DNA of 64,000 nt, from the NCBI RefSeq assembly GCF_022410515.1, contig NZ_JACSDI010000001.1, positions 930,001 to 994,000 on the forward strand, written 5' to 3'. The stretch is from Shewanella cutis. Its GTDB lineage: Bacteria > Pseudomonadota > Gammaproteobacteria > Enterobacterales > Shewanellaceae. A program made the translations under genes and the position numbers. The notes under the pieces were generated by a model. The model worked only from the letters and a program-made list of their open reading frames with translations, made no database searches and had not been told where the DNA came from. Each line of letters begins with the position of its first letter. The stretch's first letter is position 1. This document shows positions 27,138 to 36,288 of the stretch, in pieces.

Positions 27138-28934
27138 ATGAAACGAGGCAGTCTTACCTCAAAAATTCTGGGTTTAATGTTAGTACTGATTTTGCTTTCT
27201 AGCAGCCTAGCGATTTTCGCAATCATCAATTTGTCATACAGCTTAGGCGATGCGAAAGCCATTAACGCTTCGGGTTCACTGCGGATGCAAAGCTATCGGC
27301 TGATGTTTTACGCCAATTCTGGTAGTGAAGCCGCCCAAGAAAAAATCACCGAGTTTGAAAACACGCTGCATTCTGAAGCACTACAACCCTCCACGAGTTG
27401 GTTAAGCCCTAAAAAAATAGCCGAACAATATCAGCTTGTTATCGATAAATGGCTGGTGATGAAGTACTACATAGAGCAAGAAAACTCCCGCGACTACGCC
27501 GCCTCGCTCAAGGACTTTGTCGATACCATTGATTTATTGGTATTGGAAATGGAGCACCACGCCGCTTTTAAGTTGCGACTTCTCGCTGCGAGCCAAATTT
27601 TTGGGCTTGGGCTTATGCTCGCCATTGCCTTTTTAGCGGTACGCTTTACCAAACGTAAAGTGGTTGTGCCCTTGCAACAATTAATGGAGTCTGCCAATAC
27701 GATTTCTAAGGGCAACTTTGAGATCGAAATGCCCGAAACCGAATACATAGAACTCACCGCACTGACCGATGCGCTGCAAAAAACGGCGCGTGAACTCGCC
27801 ACACTCTATGGCAACTTAGAATCCCAAGTGGCTGAAAAAACCTTAGCACTAACTCGGGCCAATAATGAGTTAGCATTTTTATACGATACCTTGTTAACAC
27901 TCAATGCCAAGAAGTTGGACTATAAAGCACTCAAAGCGGCGTTAAATCAGCTGAAAGATTATGAGTCTATCGACTATTTAAGGCTGATTATCCAGTATCC
28001 AGAACAGGAACTCGAAATGATTGAGGCTAATGGTGGCTGGCCAGAAAGCCCTGACAACAGCACACGTTTTCCGCTGCAATTTGAACAGGCTGATTTAGGT
28101 TATTTAGAACTTATCTCTGCGCTGGATATCAATACTCCGCTGTTTAAGAACTTTGCCATCATGTTAACTCGCTCCATCGTGATCCATAACGCCACCGAGC
28201 AAAGACAGCAGTTAGCCCTAATGGAAGAGCGTGGCGTCATCGCAAGGGAATTACATGACTCGCTCGGACAAGTACTTTCCTTCCTCAAAATTCAAATTAG
28301 TTTATTGCGCAAAAACTTAGATGATAGTTGCCGCAGCCCTGCGGTTGAGGTGCAACTCACCGAAATCAATGAAGGTGTCAGCACCGCCTATGTACAGCTG
28401 AGGGAGTTGTTATCCACCTTTAGATTAACCATCAAGGAACCCAATCTGAAGCATGCGATGGAAGCAATGCTTGAGCAACTTAGGGCAAATACTGATATCA
28501 AGATCCATCTCGATTATAAGCTATCTCCACAATGGCTTGAGGCAAAACAGCATATCCATATTTTGCAGATCACCCGTGAAGCAACCCTCAATGCCATCAA
28601 GCATGCCAATGCAAGCCATATCAATATCCGCTGTTACAAGGATGACAGTGGCATGGTTAATATCAGCGTGAGTGATAATGGTGTCGGCATTGGTCATATT
28701 AAAGAGCGGGATCAACACTTTGGTATCGGCATCATGCATGAACGTGCCAGCAAATTAGACGGTGAGGTTGTATTTAGTAGCAATGATACTCACACTAATA
28801 GCACTGCCACGACTGCACTGCATCATCAAGAAAATCCAGACTCGCCCCTTGAGTCCCACAACACAGCAAATTTATCACAGGGAACCATAGTCACTTTAAT
28901 CTTCCCTTCCCAACAGGAGCATACACATGGGTAA
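27138..28934 (+). CDS. narQ: Nitrate/nitrite sensor histidine kinase NarQ
   Basis: A 598-residue inner-membrane kinase. Two membrane helices (about 10-32 and 152-170) enclose a periplasmic four-helix sensor with the P-box NASGSLRMQSYRL, the nitrate-binding signature of NarX/NarQ. A HAMP segment, a GAF-like linker region, a HisKA_3 domain (phospho-His in ARELHDSLGQVLSFLKIQ) and a HATPase domain follow. Near the end, about 35 residues rich in His, Thr, Ser and Asn are inserted before the last ATPase strand (GTIVTLIF). It overlaps narP by 8 bp. Confidence 0.93.
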   Translation: MKRGSLTSKILGLMLVLILLSSSLAIFAIINLSYSLGDAKAINASGSLRMQSYRLMFYANSGSEAAQEKITEFENTLHSEALQPSTSWLSPKKIAEQYQLVIDKWLVMKYYIEQENSRDYAASLKDFVDTIDLLVLEMEHHAAFKLRLLAASQIFGLGLMLAIAFLAVRFTKRKVVVPLQQLMESANTISKGNFEIEMPETEYIELTALTDALQKTARELATLYGNLESQVAEKTLALTRANNELAFLYDTLLTLNAKKLDYKALKAALNQLKDYESIDYLRLIIQYPEQELEMIEANGGWPESPDNSTRFPLQFEQADLGYLELISALDINTPLFKNFAIMLTRSIVIHNATEQRQQLALMEERGVIARELHDSLGQVLSFLKIQISLLRKNLDDSCRSPAVEVQLTEINEGVSTAYVQLRELLSTFRLTIKEPNLKHAMEAMLEQLRANTDIKIHLDYKLSPQWLEAKQHIHILQITREATLNAIKHANASHINIRCYKDDSGMVNISVSDNGVGIGHIKERDQHFGIGIMHERASKLDGEVVFSSNDTHTNSTATTALHHQENPDSPLESHNTANLSQGTIVTLIFPSQQEHTHG

Positions 28935-29556
28935 ACCTTATTCAGTTCTGGTGGTGGATGACCACCCACTCCTTCGTAAAGGTATTTGCCAACTAATCAC
29001 CTCAGACCCCGACTTTAGCCTCTTCGGTGAAGTAGGCAACGGTTTAGATGCCTTAAGCAGCGTTGCAACCGACGAGCCAGACATCGTGTTACTCGATCTG
29101 AATATGAAGGGAATGACGGGCCTCGATACCCTCAATGCCATGCGTCAAGAAGGCGTGACTTCACGGATTGTCATCCTTACAGTTTCGGATGCAAAACAAG
29201 ATGTTATTCGCCTTTTACGTGCAGGAGCCGACGGTTATTTACTTAAAGATACCGAACCGGATCTCCTTCTTGATAAACTCAAAAATGCCATGTCAGGCCA
29301 CAGGGTGATCAGCGAAGAAGTCGAAGAGTATCTGTACGAGCTTAAAAATACCGCCGATGAGCAAGAATGGGTTTCAAGCTTGACACCAAGGGAGTTGCAA
29401 ATCCTGCAACAACTGGCAGAAGGCTTAAGCAATCGAATGATTTCAGAACACTTACACATCAGTGAAGGCACAGTGAAAGTGCATGTCAAAAACCTGCTGC
29501 GTAAGGCCAATGCCAAGTCGAGAACCGAAATGGCGGTCAGGTATCTGAACAACTAA
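28927..29556 (+). CDS. narP: Response regulator NarP
   Basis: A 209-residue NarL-family regulator: receiver domain (about 5-120, phospho-acceptor Asp in DIVLLDLNMKG) and LuxR-type DNA-binding domain (about 145-205, LTPRELQILQQLAEGLSNRMISEHL). With NarQ it responds to nitrate and nitrite; the 7-2-7 site in front of nrfA is a likely target. It is translationally coupled to narQ and followed by a strong terminator. Confidence 0.94.
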   Translation: MGKPYSVLVVDDHPLLRKGICQLITSDPDFSLFGEVGNGLDALSSVATDEPDIVLLDLNMKGMTGLDTLNAMRQEGVTSRIVILTVSDAKQDVIRLLRAGADGYLLKDTEPDLLLDKLKNAMSGHRVISEEVEEYLYELKNTADEQEWVSSLTPRELQILQQLAEGLSNRMISEHLHISEGTVKVHVKNLLRKANAKSRTEMAVRYLNN

Positions 29557-29597
29557 CGCTTCAAATTTAGTGATTCAGCACTAAGATCCAAAGAATA

Positions 29598-29621
29598 AAG
29601 GCAATCAATCGATTGCCTTTA
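29598..29621 (+). terminator. Terminator after narP
   Basis: AAAGGCAATC and GATTGCCTTT form a perfect 10-bp stem with a 4-base loop, 42 bp past the narP stop. It may also serve the convergent gene at 29647-30021. Confidence 0.88.
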
Positions 29622-29646
29622 TTAACTACCGAAATTGAAAGCAGAG

Positions 29647-30021
29647 CTATCGCCCCGTTTGCACAAATTGATACCAACTTAACAGGGCTTCCTCTAAATC
29701 CTCTAGGCCACAATAGGCTTCCGATTCCGCATCGTAGAGGGACATCGATTCCTCGAGTTCATACTCTTGCTCAAACCCTAAAGCATTGGCATAAATACGT
29801 GCCTGTTCTTCATCCAGGTCAAGGGAGAGATCGCCGCCAATTAACCGCCAAGAATCACGCTTACCCGATTGAATTTCTTTGATAATATCGAGCACTTGTT
29901 GAATTTTGGCTAACTCTGGACCTAACTCTTCTGAAAACCATTGGCCCAGCACTTCATGGTCCATACTAAAGCTGGCTAAATACGTGCCCGTCAAACTGTT
30001 ACGCCGAAATTCGTATTCCAT
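29647..30021 (-). CDS. yacL: YacL family protein (UPF0231)
   Basis: A 124-residue acidic cytoplasmic protein matching E. coli YacL along its length: MEYEFRRNSLTG at the start, SMDHEVLGQWFSEEL, and CGLEDLEEALLSWYQFVQ at the end. It has no membrane segment. Its function is unknown. It is a single gene facing narP. Confidence 0.88.
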   Translation of the reverse strand: MEYEFRRNSLTGTYLASFSMDHEVLGQWFSEELGPELAKIQQVLDIIKEIQSGKRDSWRLIGGDLSLDLDEEQARIYANALGFEQEYELEESMSLYDAESEAYCGLEDLEEALLSWYQFVQTGR

Positions 30022-30190
30022 TTTTTCTTCTCAATACATGACAACTAAGCCTAATTTTAATGTATTTCATCCTAACTCGCTTGGCCAGCAATTTACCCTC
30101 AACCCTCAGTAGCTATTATCAACACAAGCATCGTCTAGACTTCATTTTAACAACAAAATCAGTTAGCTTGACCCCATGATTTAGTAAGAT

Positions 30191-31168
30191 ATGGAATGCC
30201 TAATGCACGATGGATTTATCTACAGCTTAGTACTTAGCGGCGCGCGCGCAGGGTCAACCTTAACCCCAGAAGAACTTGAAAACTGGGTTCCTAAAGATGG
30301 ACTGCTCTGGATTCACCTACGTTATCGCCATAAAAAAGCCCGCCACTGGGTGCTAAACAGCGGCTTGAATAAAGTCGAAATCGATGCCCTACTCGCTCAG
30401 GATACTCGCCCGCGGGCCGTGCTGGCTGGCGAAGGTGTTTTGCTGGCCCTGCGCGGGGTGAACTTAAACCCCAATTCAGCCCCAGAAGACATGGTGGCCG
30501 TCCGTATTTATGCAGATAACCAGCGAATCATCTCCACCTGCGATCGTGAACTGCTCTCAGTCAAAGATGTTGCCGAACTCATTATGGAAGGTGCAGGTCC
30601 CACCACCACAGGGGACTTTATCCTTGCAGTTTGCGAAAGGCTAACCACCCGCAAAGTGGATTTTATCGATACACTTGAGGAACAGCTTTTAGAATTAGAA
30701 GAACAAGTTGTCTCTGGCAATGTGAAAGATTTACGCACAGATATCGCCGAGCTACGCAGACAAACCGTGGCGCTACGCCGCTATTTAGGGCCACAAAAAG
30801 AAGCATTCGCTAAGATGCTGTCGGAGCAATTTGTGCTCTTTAACGAGCCAGAAAGACTGAAGATGCGCGAAACCACGGATAAGCTGATTCGCACCATTGA
30901 AGACTTAGACGCCCTGCGCGATAGGGCCAATGTGACCCAGGAAGAATTACTCAGCCAACAATCGGAGCAGCTAAACAAGCGCTTGTATTTCTTATCCTTA
31001 GTCTCGGCCATTTTCTTGCCGCTGAGCTTTTTAACCGGCCTACTTGGGGTGAATATTGGTGGCATTCCCGGTGCGGATAACACTTGGGCCTTTGCCACCT
31101 TTTGCGGCATTCTTATCTCGCTGGTCGCCCTGCAAATGGCACTCTTCTATCGCTTTAAGTGGTTATAG
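30191..31168 (+). CDS. zntB: Zinc transporter ZntB (CorA family)
   Basis: A 325-residue CorA-superfamily protein. A large cytoplasmic domain (1-255) with long helices is followed by two C-terminal membrane helices; the first ends in the GVN motif (LTGLLGVNIGGIPG), typical of ZntB where Mg2+ channels have GMN. ZntB mediates zinc transport across the inner membrane. The start is uncertain: ATG 30191 or ATG 30203, neither with a strong ribosome-binding site. A terminator follows. Confidence 0.88.
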   Translation: MECLMHDGFIYSLVLSGARAGSTLTPEELENWVPKDGLLWIHLRYRHKKARHWVLNSGLNKVEIDALLAQDTRPRAVLAGEGVLLALRGVNLNPNSAPEDMVAVRIYADNQRIISTCDRELLSVKDVAELIMEGAGPTTTGDFILAVCERLTTRKVDFIDTLEEQLLELEEQVVSGNVKDLRTDIAELRRQTVALRRYLGPQKEAFAKMLSEQFVLFNEPERLKMRETTDKLIRTIEDLDALRDRANVTQEELLSQQSEQLNKRLYFLSLVSAIFLPLSFLTGLLGVNIGGIPGADNTWAFATFCGILISLVALQMALFYRFKWL

Positions 31169-31176
31169 ACTGGAAT

Positions 31177-31206
31177 AAAAAACGCCAATCTCATCATTGG
31201 CGTTTT
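31177..31206 (+). terminator. Terminator between zntB and the deacylase gene
   Basis: AAAACGCCAAT and ATTGGCGTTTT form a perfect stem with a 6-base loop and A/T tracts on both sides. It sits between convergent genes and can serve both. Confidence 0.9.
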
Positions 31207-31222
31207 GTTTTACCCATTGCCA

Positions 31223-32338
31223 TTACTGTGGCAACTCAAACAGATTGGTCATGACTTTATATAACTCAGTACCTTGATGTACCGACGCCGAGGCAAAGTG
31301 CAAAATAGGTACACAGTCCTGCGGCAAACTTAGCACCGTTAGCTCCTGTTCACTGCCATATAAATCAAGCCGCAGCAGATTGACTAAGGTCTCACCCGCC
31401 GCCAGTGGCTCTCCCACGGGCGCCACATATTCCACCAAGCCCGCCATCGGCGCATGGTACTTTTTATAGTCCTTAAGATAACAGCCAAAACGCGGCATCT
31501 TTGCGGGCGCGACTCGCTCGGCGATCACCCCACGATGACTCAAGTAGGCCAAAATCCCCATGGCATCGACTAAAGCATCCTCAAGGCAAATGCGTTCTTG
31601 ACTCGCAAGTTCTAAGGTAAAGGCCGAAACGGCAATCTCGAGCTCTCGCCCCTGCGCTTTCGCCACTTCACTCAATTGCCACCAAGGACAAAATGCCGCT
31701 TCATCCATAGCCCCGCCAAAACTATTGGGGATCACTAAGGTGTAAGGAATCGAGAAAAACTGCGCCGCCGCAATTTCATATTCTGGGCAATACAAATGTT
31801 TACAGGATTTAGGCCCGGTATGCAGATCCAATACTATATCCGCCTCGTGGGCCATGGCCTGCAGGTTAACCGCTAATCTGTGACCCGTGGTCACGCCCCA
31901 CTCATTGCGTAAACGCTGCTGACACGCCTCGACTAGGGTGCTGCGATAAGCTTGAATAAGTTCGCTATCGCTCAGCTCAGCATGCTCACGGTACCAAGCG
32001 GGTAAATCTATCGCGTGATTTAAGTACTCGCGGTTCCAGTTTGCCCCTGTAATAGGGTCAAAACGCCCTAGCGTAAACTCGCCACTCTTTTGATTAATCC
32101 CCAGCGGATTCGCTAAGGGCACTAAGGTGATTTCCCCTAAGATGCCACAGCGCTCAAGCTGCTTCATCAATTGATAGATCACCGCATTACCTTGCACCTC
32201 AGCGCCATGGACATTGGCTTGAATATACACTTTAGGTCCAGAGGCATGACCATTTGGCTTAAAGTGGTAAATCGGCAGGGTGAGTGCTTGCCCAGCGGCA
32301 AGCTCCCCAATTTGCAGAGACGATGTTGTCGGCAACAT
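31223..32338 (-). CDS. Succinylglutamate desuccinylase/aspartoacylase family protein
   Basis: A 371-residue M14-type zinc deacylase. The zinc motif is NVHGAEVQGN (His and Glu), the third ligand is in VLDLHTG, and a C-terminal beta-domain follows about residue 285 (GLVEYVAPVGEPLAAGETL). The substrate cannot be told from sequence. It begins one base after the lysC stop, with GAAGG as ribosome-binding site, so it shares the transcript controlled by the lysine riboswitch. I chose the ATG at 32338 over a TTG at 32353 inside lysC. Confidence 0.85.
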   Translation of the reverse strand: MLPTTSSLQIGELAAGQALTLPIYHFKPNGHASGPKVYIQANVHGAEVQGNAVIYQLMKQLERCGILGEITLVPLANPLGINQKSGEFTLGRFDPITGANWNREYLNHAIDLPAWYREHAELSDSELIQAYRSTLVEACQQRLRNEWGVTTGHRLAVNLQAMAHEADIVLDLHTGPKSCKHLYCPEYEIAAAQFFSIPYTLVIPNSFGGAMDEAAFCPWWQLSEVAKAQGRELEIAVSAFTLELASQERICLEDALVDAMGILAYLSHRGVIAERVAPAKMPRFGCYLKDYKKYHAPMAGLVEYVAPVGEPLAAGETLVNLLRLDLYGSEQELTVLSLPQDCVPILHFASASVHQGTELYKVMTNLFELPQ

Positions 32339-32339
32339 A

Positions 32340-33695
32340 CTAAACGCCTTCAAACAGATTTTCGTGCAACGCTTTAACCACTTGCGCGGCTTCGGATTCG
32401 GCCACTAATACGCACAAGTTATGCGGGCTAGCGCCTTGGCAGATCATGCGCACATTGTGGGGTTCGAGCACTTCAAACACTCGGCGACAAATGCCAGCAG
32501 TGGTGGCTATGCGGTTACCGATAATGGCAACCAGTGCTAAACCATCTTCAACACGTACACGGCAATGTTGTGATAATTCTTGCAGCAGCGCTTCGCTCAA
32601 CAACCCTTGGCCGCTCGAATCAGAGCCAGTTTTATCTAGGGTCAGGGATACGTTAACTTCGGAGGTGGTAATTAAATCCACACTGATCTTATGTCTTGCT
32701 AAGGTCGCAAAGGTCTCGGCCAAAAAGCCCTGTGCATGCAACATTTGCAGGCTGTGTAAATTCAGCAGGGTTTGATCACGGCGCAGTGCAACCGCACGAA
32801 ACACTGGCGCATCTTCAACCTGATGGCGGATCCAAGTCCCGCCTTTTTCTGGCTCCTTGCTTGACCCCACAAACACTTGAATTTGTTGACGCACTGCAGG
32901 AAGAATCGTCGCAGGATGCAGCACTTTAGCACCAAAGGTTGCCATTTCAGCTGCTTCGTTAAAGCTGATTTCGGCAATTGGATGGGCGTTTGGTGCAAGC
33001 CGTGGATCAGTCGTGTAAATCCCCGCCACATCGGTCCAAATCTCAACCGCGGAGGCTGTTAAGGCTTCGGCTAACAGTGCCGCAGAATAGTCGCTACCGC
33101 CACGGCCAAGCGTGGTGGTTTGTCCAGCCTCATCCGAACCAATAAAGCCTTGAGTCACAATCACTTGTTCTGATAACAGCGGCAGTAAATGCTCACGTGA
33201 GAGAATGGCAATTTGCTCAACCTGTGGCTCGGCGCGGCCAAAATGGCTGTCGGTGCGAAGCACTCTGCGTACATCGAAGGCACTTGAATTAGCGCCTTTT
33301 TCCCGTAATACCGCCGCAAATAATGCCGACGAACACTGCTCCCCAAGGGACAATAACTCATCCATGGTAGCCTTGCTGCGCTGAGATGCCAGCGCTTCGC
33401 TCAATACCGCCATACGGCTTAACAGCTTATCTAATGCCGCGGCAACATCGTTGGGGCGACCGAGTTTATCTAAGATTGCGTATTGAATTTGCGCGATTTG
33501 TTTTAAGCGCTGCAAACGACCATCGTCGTTAATCGACTCTTGGGTGAGCTCAACCAAAAGGTTAGTCACGCCACTGGAGGCGCTAACCACCACTAAACGG
33601 CAATCGGGATTACCCAGTACGATATCGGCACAGCGATTCATTGCGCCGTAATCGGCAACTGAGGTTCCACCAAATTTAGCGACAACAAGAGACAT
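32340..33695 (-). CDS. lysC: Lysine-sensitive aspartokinase III
   Basis: A 451-residue monofunctional aspartate kinase that phosphorylates aspartate in the first step toward lysine, threonine and methionine. The kinase domain shows KFGGTSVADY, SASSGVTNLLVEL and the GRGGSDYSAALLAEAL loop; two ACT domains at about 310-450 bind lysine in this class. I chose the ATG at 33695: it has GGAGGT upstream, matches the family N-terminus, and overlaps a 21-codon leader ORF by one base (TAATG). A lysine riboswitch lies upstream. Confidence 0.96.
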   Translation of the reverse strand: MSLVVAKFGGTSVADYGAMNRCADIVLGNPDCRLVVVSASSGVTNLLVELTQESINDDGRLQRLKQIAQIQYAILDKLGRPNDVAAALDKLLSRMAVLSEALASQRSKATMDELLSLGEQCSSALFAAVLREKGANSSAFDVRRVLRTDSHFGRAEPQVEQIAILSREHLLPLLSEQVIVTQGFIGSDEAGQTTTLGRGGSDYSAALLAEALTASAVEIWTDVAGIYTTDPRLAPNAHPIAEISFNEAAEMATFGAKVLHPATILPAVRQQIQVFVGSSKEPEKGGTWIRHQVEDAPVFRAVALRRDQTLLNLHSLQMLHAQGFLAETFATLARHKISVDLITTSEVNVSLTLDKTGSDSSGQGLLSEALLQELSQHCRVRVEDGLALVAIIGNRIATTAGICRRVFEVLEPHNVRMICQGASPHNLCVLVAESEAAQVVKALHENLFEGV

Positions 33696-33760
33696 TAACG
33701 CACCTCCGCAAAAGCAAGAGATACGGCACAAACTTGAATAACAGATTGATTAACTAACAT
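33695..33760 (-). CDS. 21-residue leader peptide of lysC
   Basis: A short frame between the lysine riboswitch and lysC: ATG at 33760, stop TAA sharing its last base with the lysC ATG (TAATG). GGAG lies 8 bases before its start. The peptide begins MLVNQSVIQ and ends LAFAEVR; it has no lysine codons, so it is not a classic attenuator peptide. A small CGAAC/GTTCG hairpin reaches into its ribosome-binding site. The arrangement suggests that lysC translation is coupled to this leader. Confidence 0.55.
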   Translation of the reverse strand: MLVNQSVIQVCAVSLAFAEVR

Positions 33761-33825
33761 GATTACGCTCCGAACTAACTTCGTTCGAAGAGCCTGGTGC
33801 TCAATGATACGCACCCCAAAAGAAG

Positions 33826-34020
33826 GGAAACAGCAATCGTCACCAGAAGCTCTCCACCAATTACAGGTGACAATCGTTAGGATTCAGCCTAAGCGACCGA
33901 CATAAACATGCAGCAACCACATCTATGCCTCGGCGTTAATCTCCCTCATCAATCATCGCTGGAGTTTGTGCTCCTCTGATTGACTACCTAGTTAACGCTC
34001 CTCTTCTGTTCCTTTCCGCC
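33826..34020 (-). promoter_or_regulatory. Lysine riboswitch (L box) of lysC
   Basis: On the minus strand the leader carries the conserved lysine aptamer words in order: AGAGGAGCGTTAAC, AGAGGAGCACAAACTCC, GATGAGGGAGATTAACGCCGAGG, GGCTGAATCCTAA, and the stem TTGTCACC with GGTGACGATTG around GGTGGAGAGCTTCTGG. These match the E. coli lysC leader closely. It should lower expression of lysC and the deacylase gene behind it when lysine is plentiful. The 66 bases between the aptamer and the leader ORF, with the CGAAC/GTTCG hairpin, are the likely expression platform. Confidence 0.92.
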
Positions 34021-34261
34021 GGAAAGGGACGAAAAAAGTAGCAATAAACCCCTAATGAAGTCAATGCTAATTTCACACCTGATAAACAAATTCAATAAAC
34101 GCTTTTAAAAACAATGGGGATTTATGGACAAAAGCAAAAAGAAACGAGGAAACAGTATAGGCTTGATGTGGAATGCAATAGATTGAAAAAAACTCACCAA
34201 GCCTTGCTGTGAGGGAGCAAAGCCTAGTCAGAAAAAATAGCTAAAAAAGAGTAAGCTGAAG

Positions 34262-34696
34262 TTAGGTGACCAAGTCTGGCAGCTCATAAACTAAGCGGAC
34301 ATAATCGTTAAATCTGCCTAAACACACTTCGTTATATCCGGCTAAAGTGCAAGGCACTAAACTCACCTCGCCCTTTTCCACCATGTAGATGGCATATTGA
34401 TTAAACTTTTTCCCTAATTGTAATGCCATGTTTCTGTCAATAAAAACGGCCCAACTCTTCTCCATATGGGATAAATCAGGCGATGCACCGATAAGTGCGC
34501 GATAGGGACAGCCTAATAATTCAATTTCACGAAGTAGTTGACGGTCGAGTAAACGGTTTTGGCTGGAACTAAGGAGGGTTGAAGCGGGATTATGGGCGGT
34601 AATTACAGCAAAAGAAAAATTACAGGATAATGCTTGAGTAAGCAAAAACAACGGCGTTTGATAATGCTGCCACAAATCTTGAGTCATGTTGTCCAT
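34262..34696 (-). CDS. DUF3293 family protein
   Basis: A protein of about 144 residues of the DUF3293 group, with the typical segments FAVITAHNPAS near residue 30 and GCPYRALIGASPD in the middle. It is cytoplasmic with no membrane helix. Function unknown. The start is uncertain: ATG 34696 or ATG 34687; the frame continues upstream to a TTG at 34747. Confidence 0.75.
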   Translation of the reverse strand: MDNMTQDLWQHYQTPLFLLTQALSCNFSFAVITAHNPASTLLSSSQNRLLDRQLLREIELLGCPYRALIGASPDLSHMEKSWAVFIDRNMALQLGKKFNQYAIYMVEKGEVSLVPCTLAGYNEVCLGRFNDYVRLVYELPDLVT

Positions 34697-34747
34697 TGGT
34701 TGTCTAGTCGAAAAATGAACCCGACGTAGTTTAGCAGAGCATCTCAA

Positions 34748-35278
34748 AAATCCAAAGAGGCGTGAACTCGCTCACAAGAATTAGAAATACATTAGTTATA
34801 CTAATCAATAACTAAAGTAAATATCATGGAAAATCCACACCTAGGCCAGAAATTTGTTAACATTTCATTTGTTAACAAATGCCTAAAACGAGTACAATGT
34901 CGTCATTGGCCAGTTAAGCAGATAACATTAAGTTTGCTTAATCTTGACAAGGGTTTGTTAGATTCCTCGGCGAAATCACCTTATGCTGGCCGGACATCTT
35001 TTAAAATGTGTTCTACATTTGATTTATCATTTAAACATTTTAAAAAAAACAATAGTTAAGGAACTATTTTTAACTATTGCTTATCGAAGTTGATACTGGT
35101 TACGTTTTATCGTATTACACTTTAAACGTTCACTTATATACATCCTGACGTGTAGCCGTGAAGATCTTCCCTTTGAAGCACTGAGCAGTGAGTGGAAGTA
35201 TCAACATTTTATGAATATAAGAATCCGATGTAAGTGATTCTTATGGTTAGAATATTGGTTAAAATTTAGGTAATTAAT
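34748..35278. promoter_or_regulatory. Long upstream region of arcA
   Basis: About 530 AT-rich bases before arcA. Two identical words TTTGTTAACA lie at 34853-34862 and 34868-34877, 15 bp apart; they share bases with ArcA boxes but not the usual 11-bp spacing. A 77-codon frame (34826-35059) lacks a ribosome-binding site and recognisable motifs, so I do not call it. E. coli arcA also has a long leader. Confidence 0.4.
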
Positions 35279-35995
35279 ATGCAAAATCCGCACATTCTGA
35301 TCGTTGAAGATGAAGCCGTTACCCGTAACACGCTAAGAAGTATTTTCGAGGCAGAAGGGTATGTGGTAACTGAGGCCAATGATGGCGCAGAAATGCATAA
35401 GGCTATGCAGGAAAACAAAATTAACCTCGTGGTTATGGACATTAACCTACCAGGTAAAAACGGTCTGTTGTTGGCACGTGAATTACGTGAAATCAACAAC
35501 ATCGGTCTGATCTTCCTGACAGGCCGTGACAACGAAGTCGACAAAATCCTTGGACTTGAAATTGGCGCGGACGATTATATTACCAAGCCGTTCAACCCAC
35601 GTGAATTGACGATTCGTGCTCGCAACCTTCTGACTCGTGTGAATAGCGCTGGTAACGAAGTCGAAGAAAAGAGCTCTGTCGAATACTATCGTTTCAACGA
35701 TTGGAGCTTAGAGATCAACAGCCGTTCTCTGGTGAGCCCACAGGGTGAATCTTACAAACTGCCACGTAGCGAATTCCGCGCTATGCTGCACTTTGTTGAA
35801 AACCCAGGCAAAATCTTAACTCGTGCCGATCTACTGATGAAGATGACTGGCCGTGAGTTAAAGCCACACGACCGTACTGTTGACGTGACTATCCGTCGTA
35901 TTCGTAAGCACTTCGAAAGCTTGCCAGATACGCCAGAAATCATCGCCACCATTCACGGTGAAGGCTACCGTTTCTGCGGTAACTTAGAAGACTAA
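35279..35995 (+). CDS. arcA: Aerobic respiration response regulator ArcA
   Basis: A 238-residue OmpR-family regulator. The receiver domain (1-120) has phospho-acceptor Asp54 (VVMDINLPG) and Lys in TKPFNP; the winged-helix domain (about 135-235) reads [20 protein letters not shown] and HGEGYRFCG. ArcA controls respiratory and central metabolism genes by redox state; in Shewanella the partner kinase is ArcS with the phosphotransfer protein HptA instead of one ArcB. It is a single gene with its own terminator. Confidence 0.97.
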   Translation: MQNPHILIVEDEAVTRNTLRSIFEAEGYVVTEANDGAEMHKAMQENKINLVVMDINLPGKNGLLLARELREINNIGLIFLTGRDNEVDKILGLEIGADDYITKPFNPRELTIRARNLLTRVNSAGNEVEEKSSVEYYRFNDWSLEINSRSLVSPQGESYKLPRSEFRAMLHFVENPGKILTRADLLMKMTGRELKPHDRTVDVTIRRIRKHFESLPDTPEIIATIHGEGYRFCGNLED

Positions 35996-36021
35996 TCTTC
36001 AACTTACTGTTTGAACGTTAT

Positions 36022-36053
36022 AAAAAAACCAGATCCTAGGATCTGGTTTTTTT
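36022..36053 (+). terminator. Terminator after arcA
   Basis: AAAAAAACCAGATCC and GGATCTGGTTTTTTT form a perfect 15-bp stem with a 2-base centre, 27 bp past the stop. It can work in both directions. Confidence 0.93.
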
Positions 36054-36288
36054 ATCTCTGCTAAATAGGTTTTATCACCGCTAAATAAAGCAAACTTGAA
36101 AACTCAAATTACCGCTAGATATCGTGTGTCAGATAAATCTCGAGTGTTTAGCAATTAACTTAACTCTGTACGGTTTAATGAATACGGTTAAAAAGTGCGG
36201 TTAAATAAGTGCGCTTAACTAAAAAAACCATCCAAAATAAAAAGAGTGAGAACGTTGCCCCACTCCTTTAAAAACATCACCCTTTACA

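Noticed and set aside
34826..35059. 77-codon frame upstream of arcA
   Set aside because: No ribosome-binding site and no motifs; the region is better read as an arcA leader.
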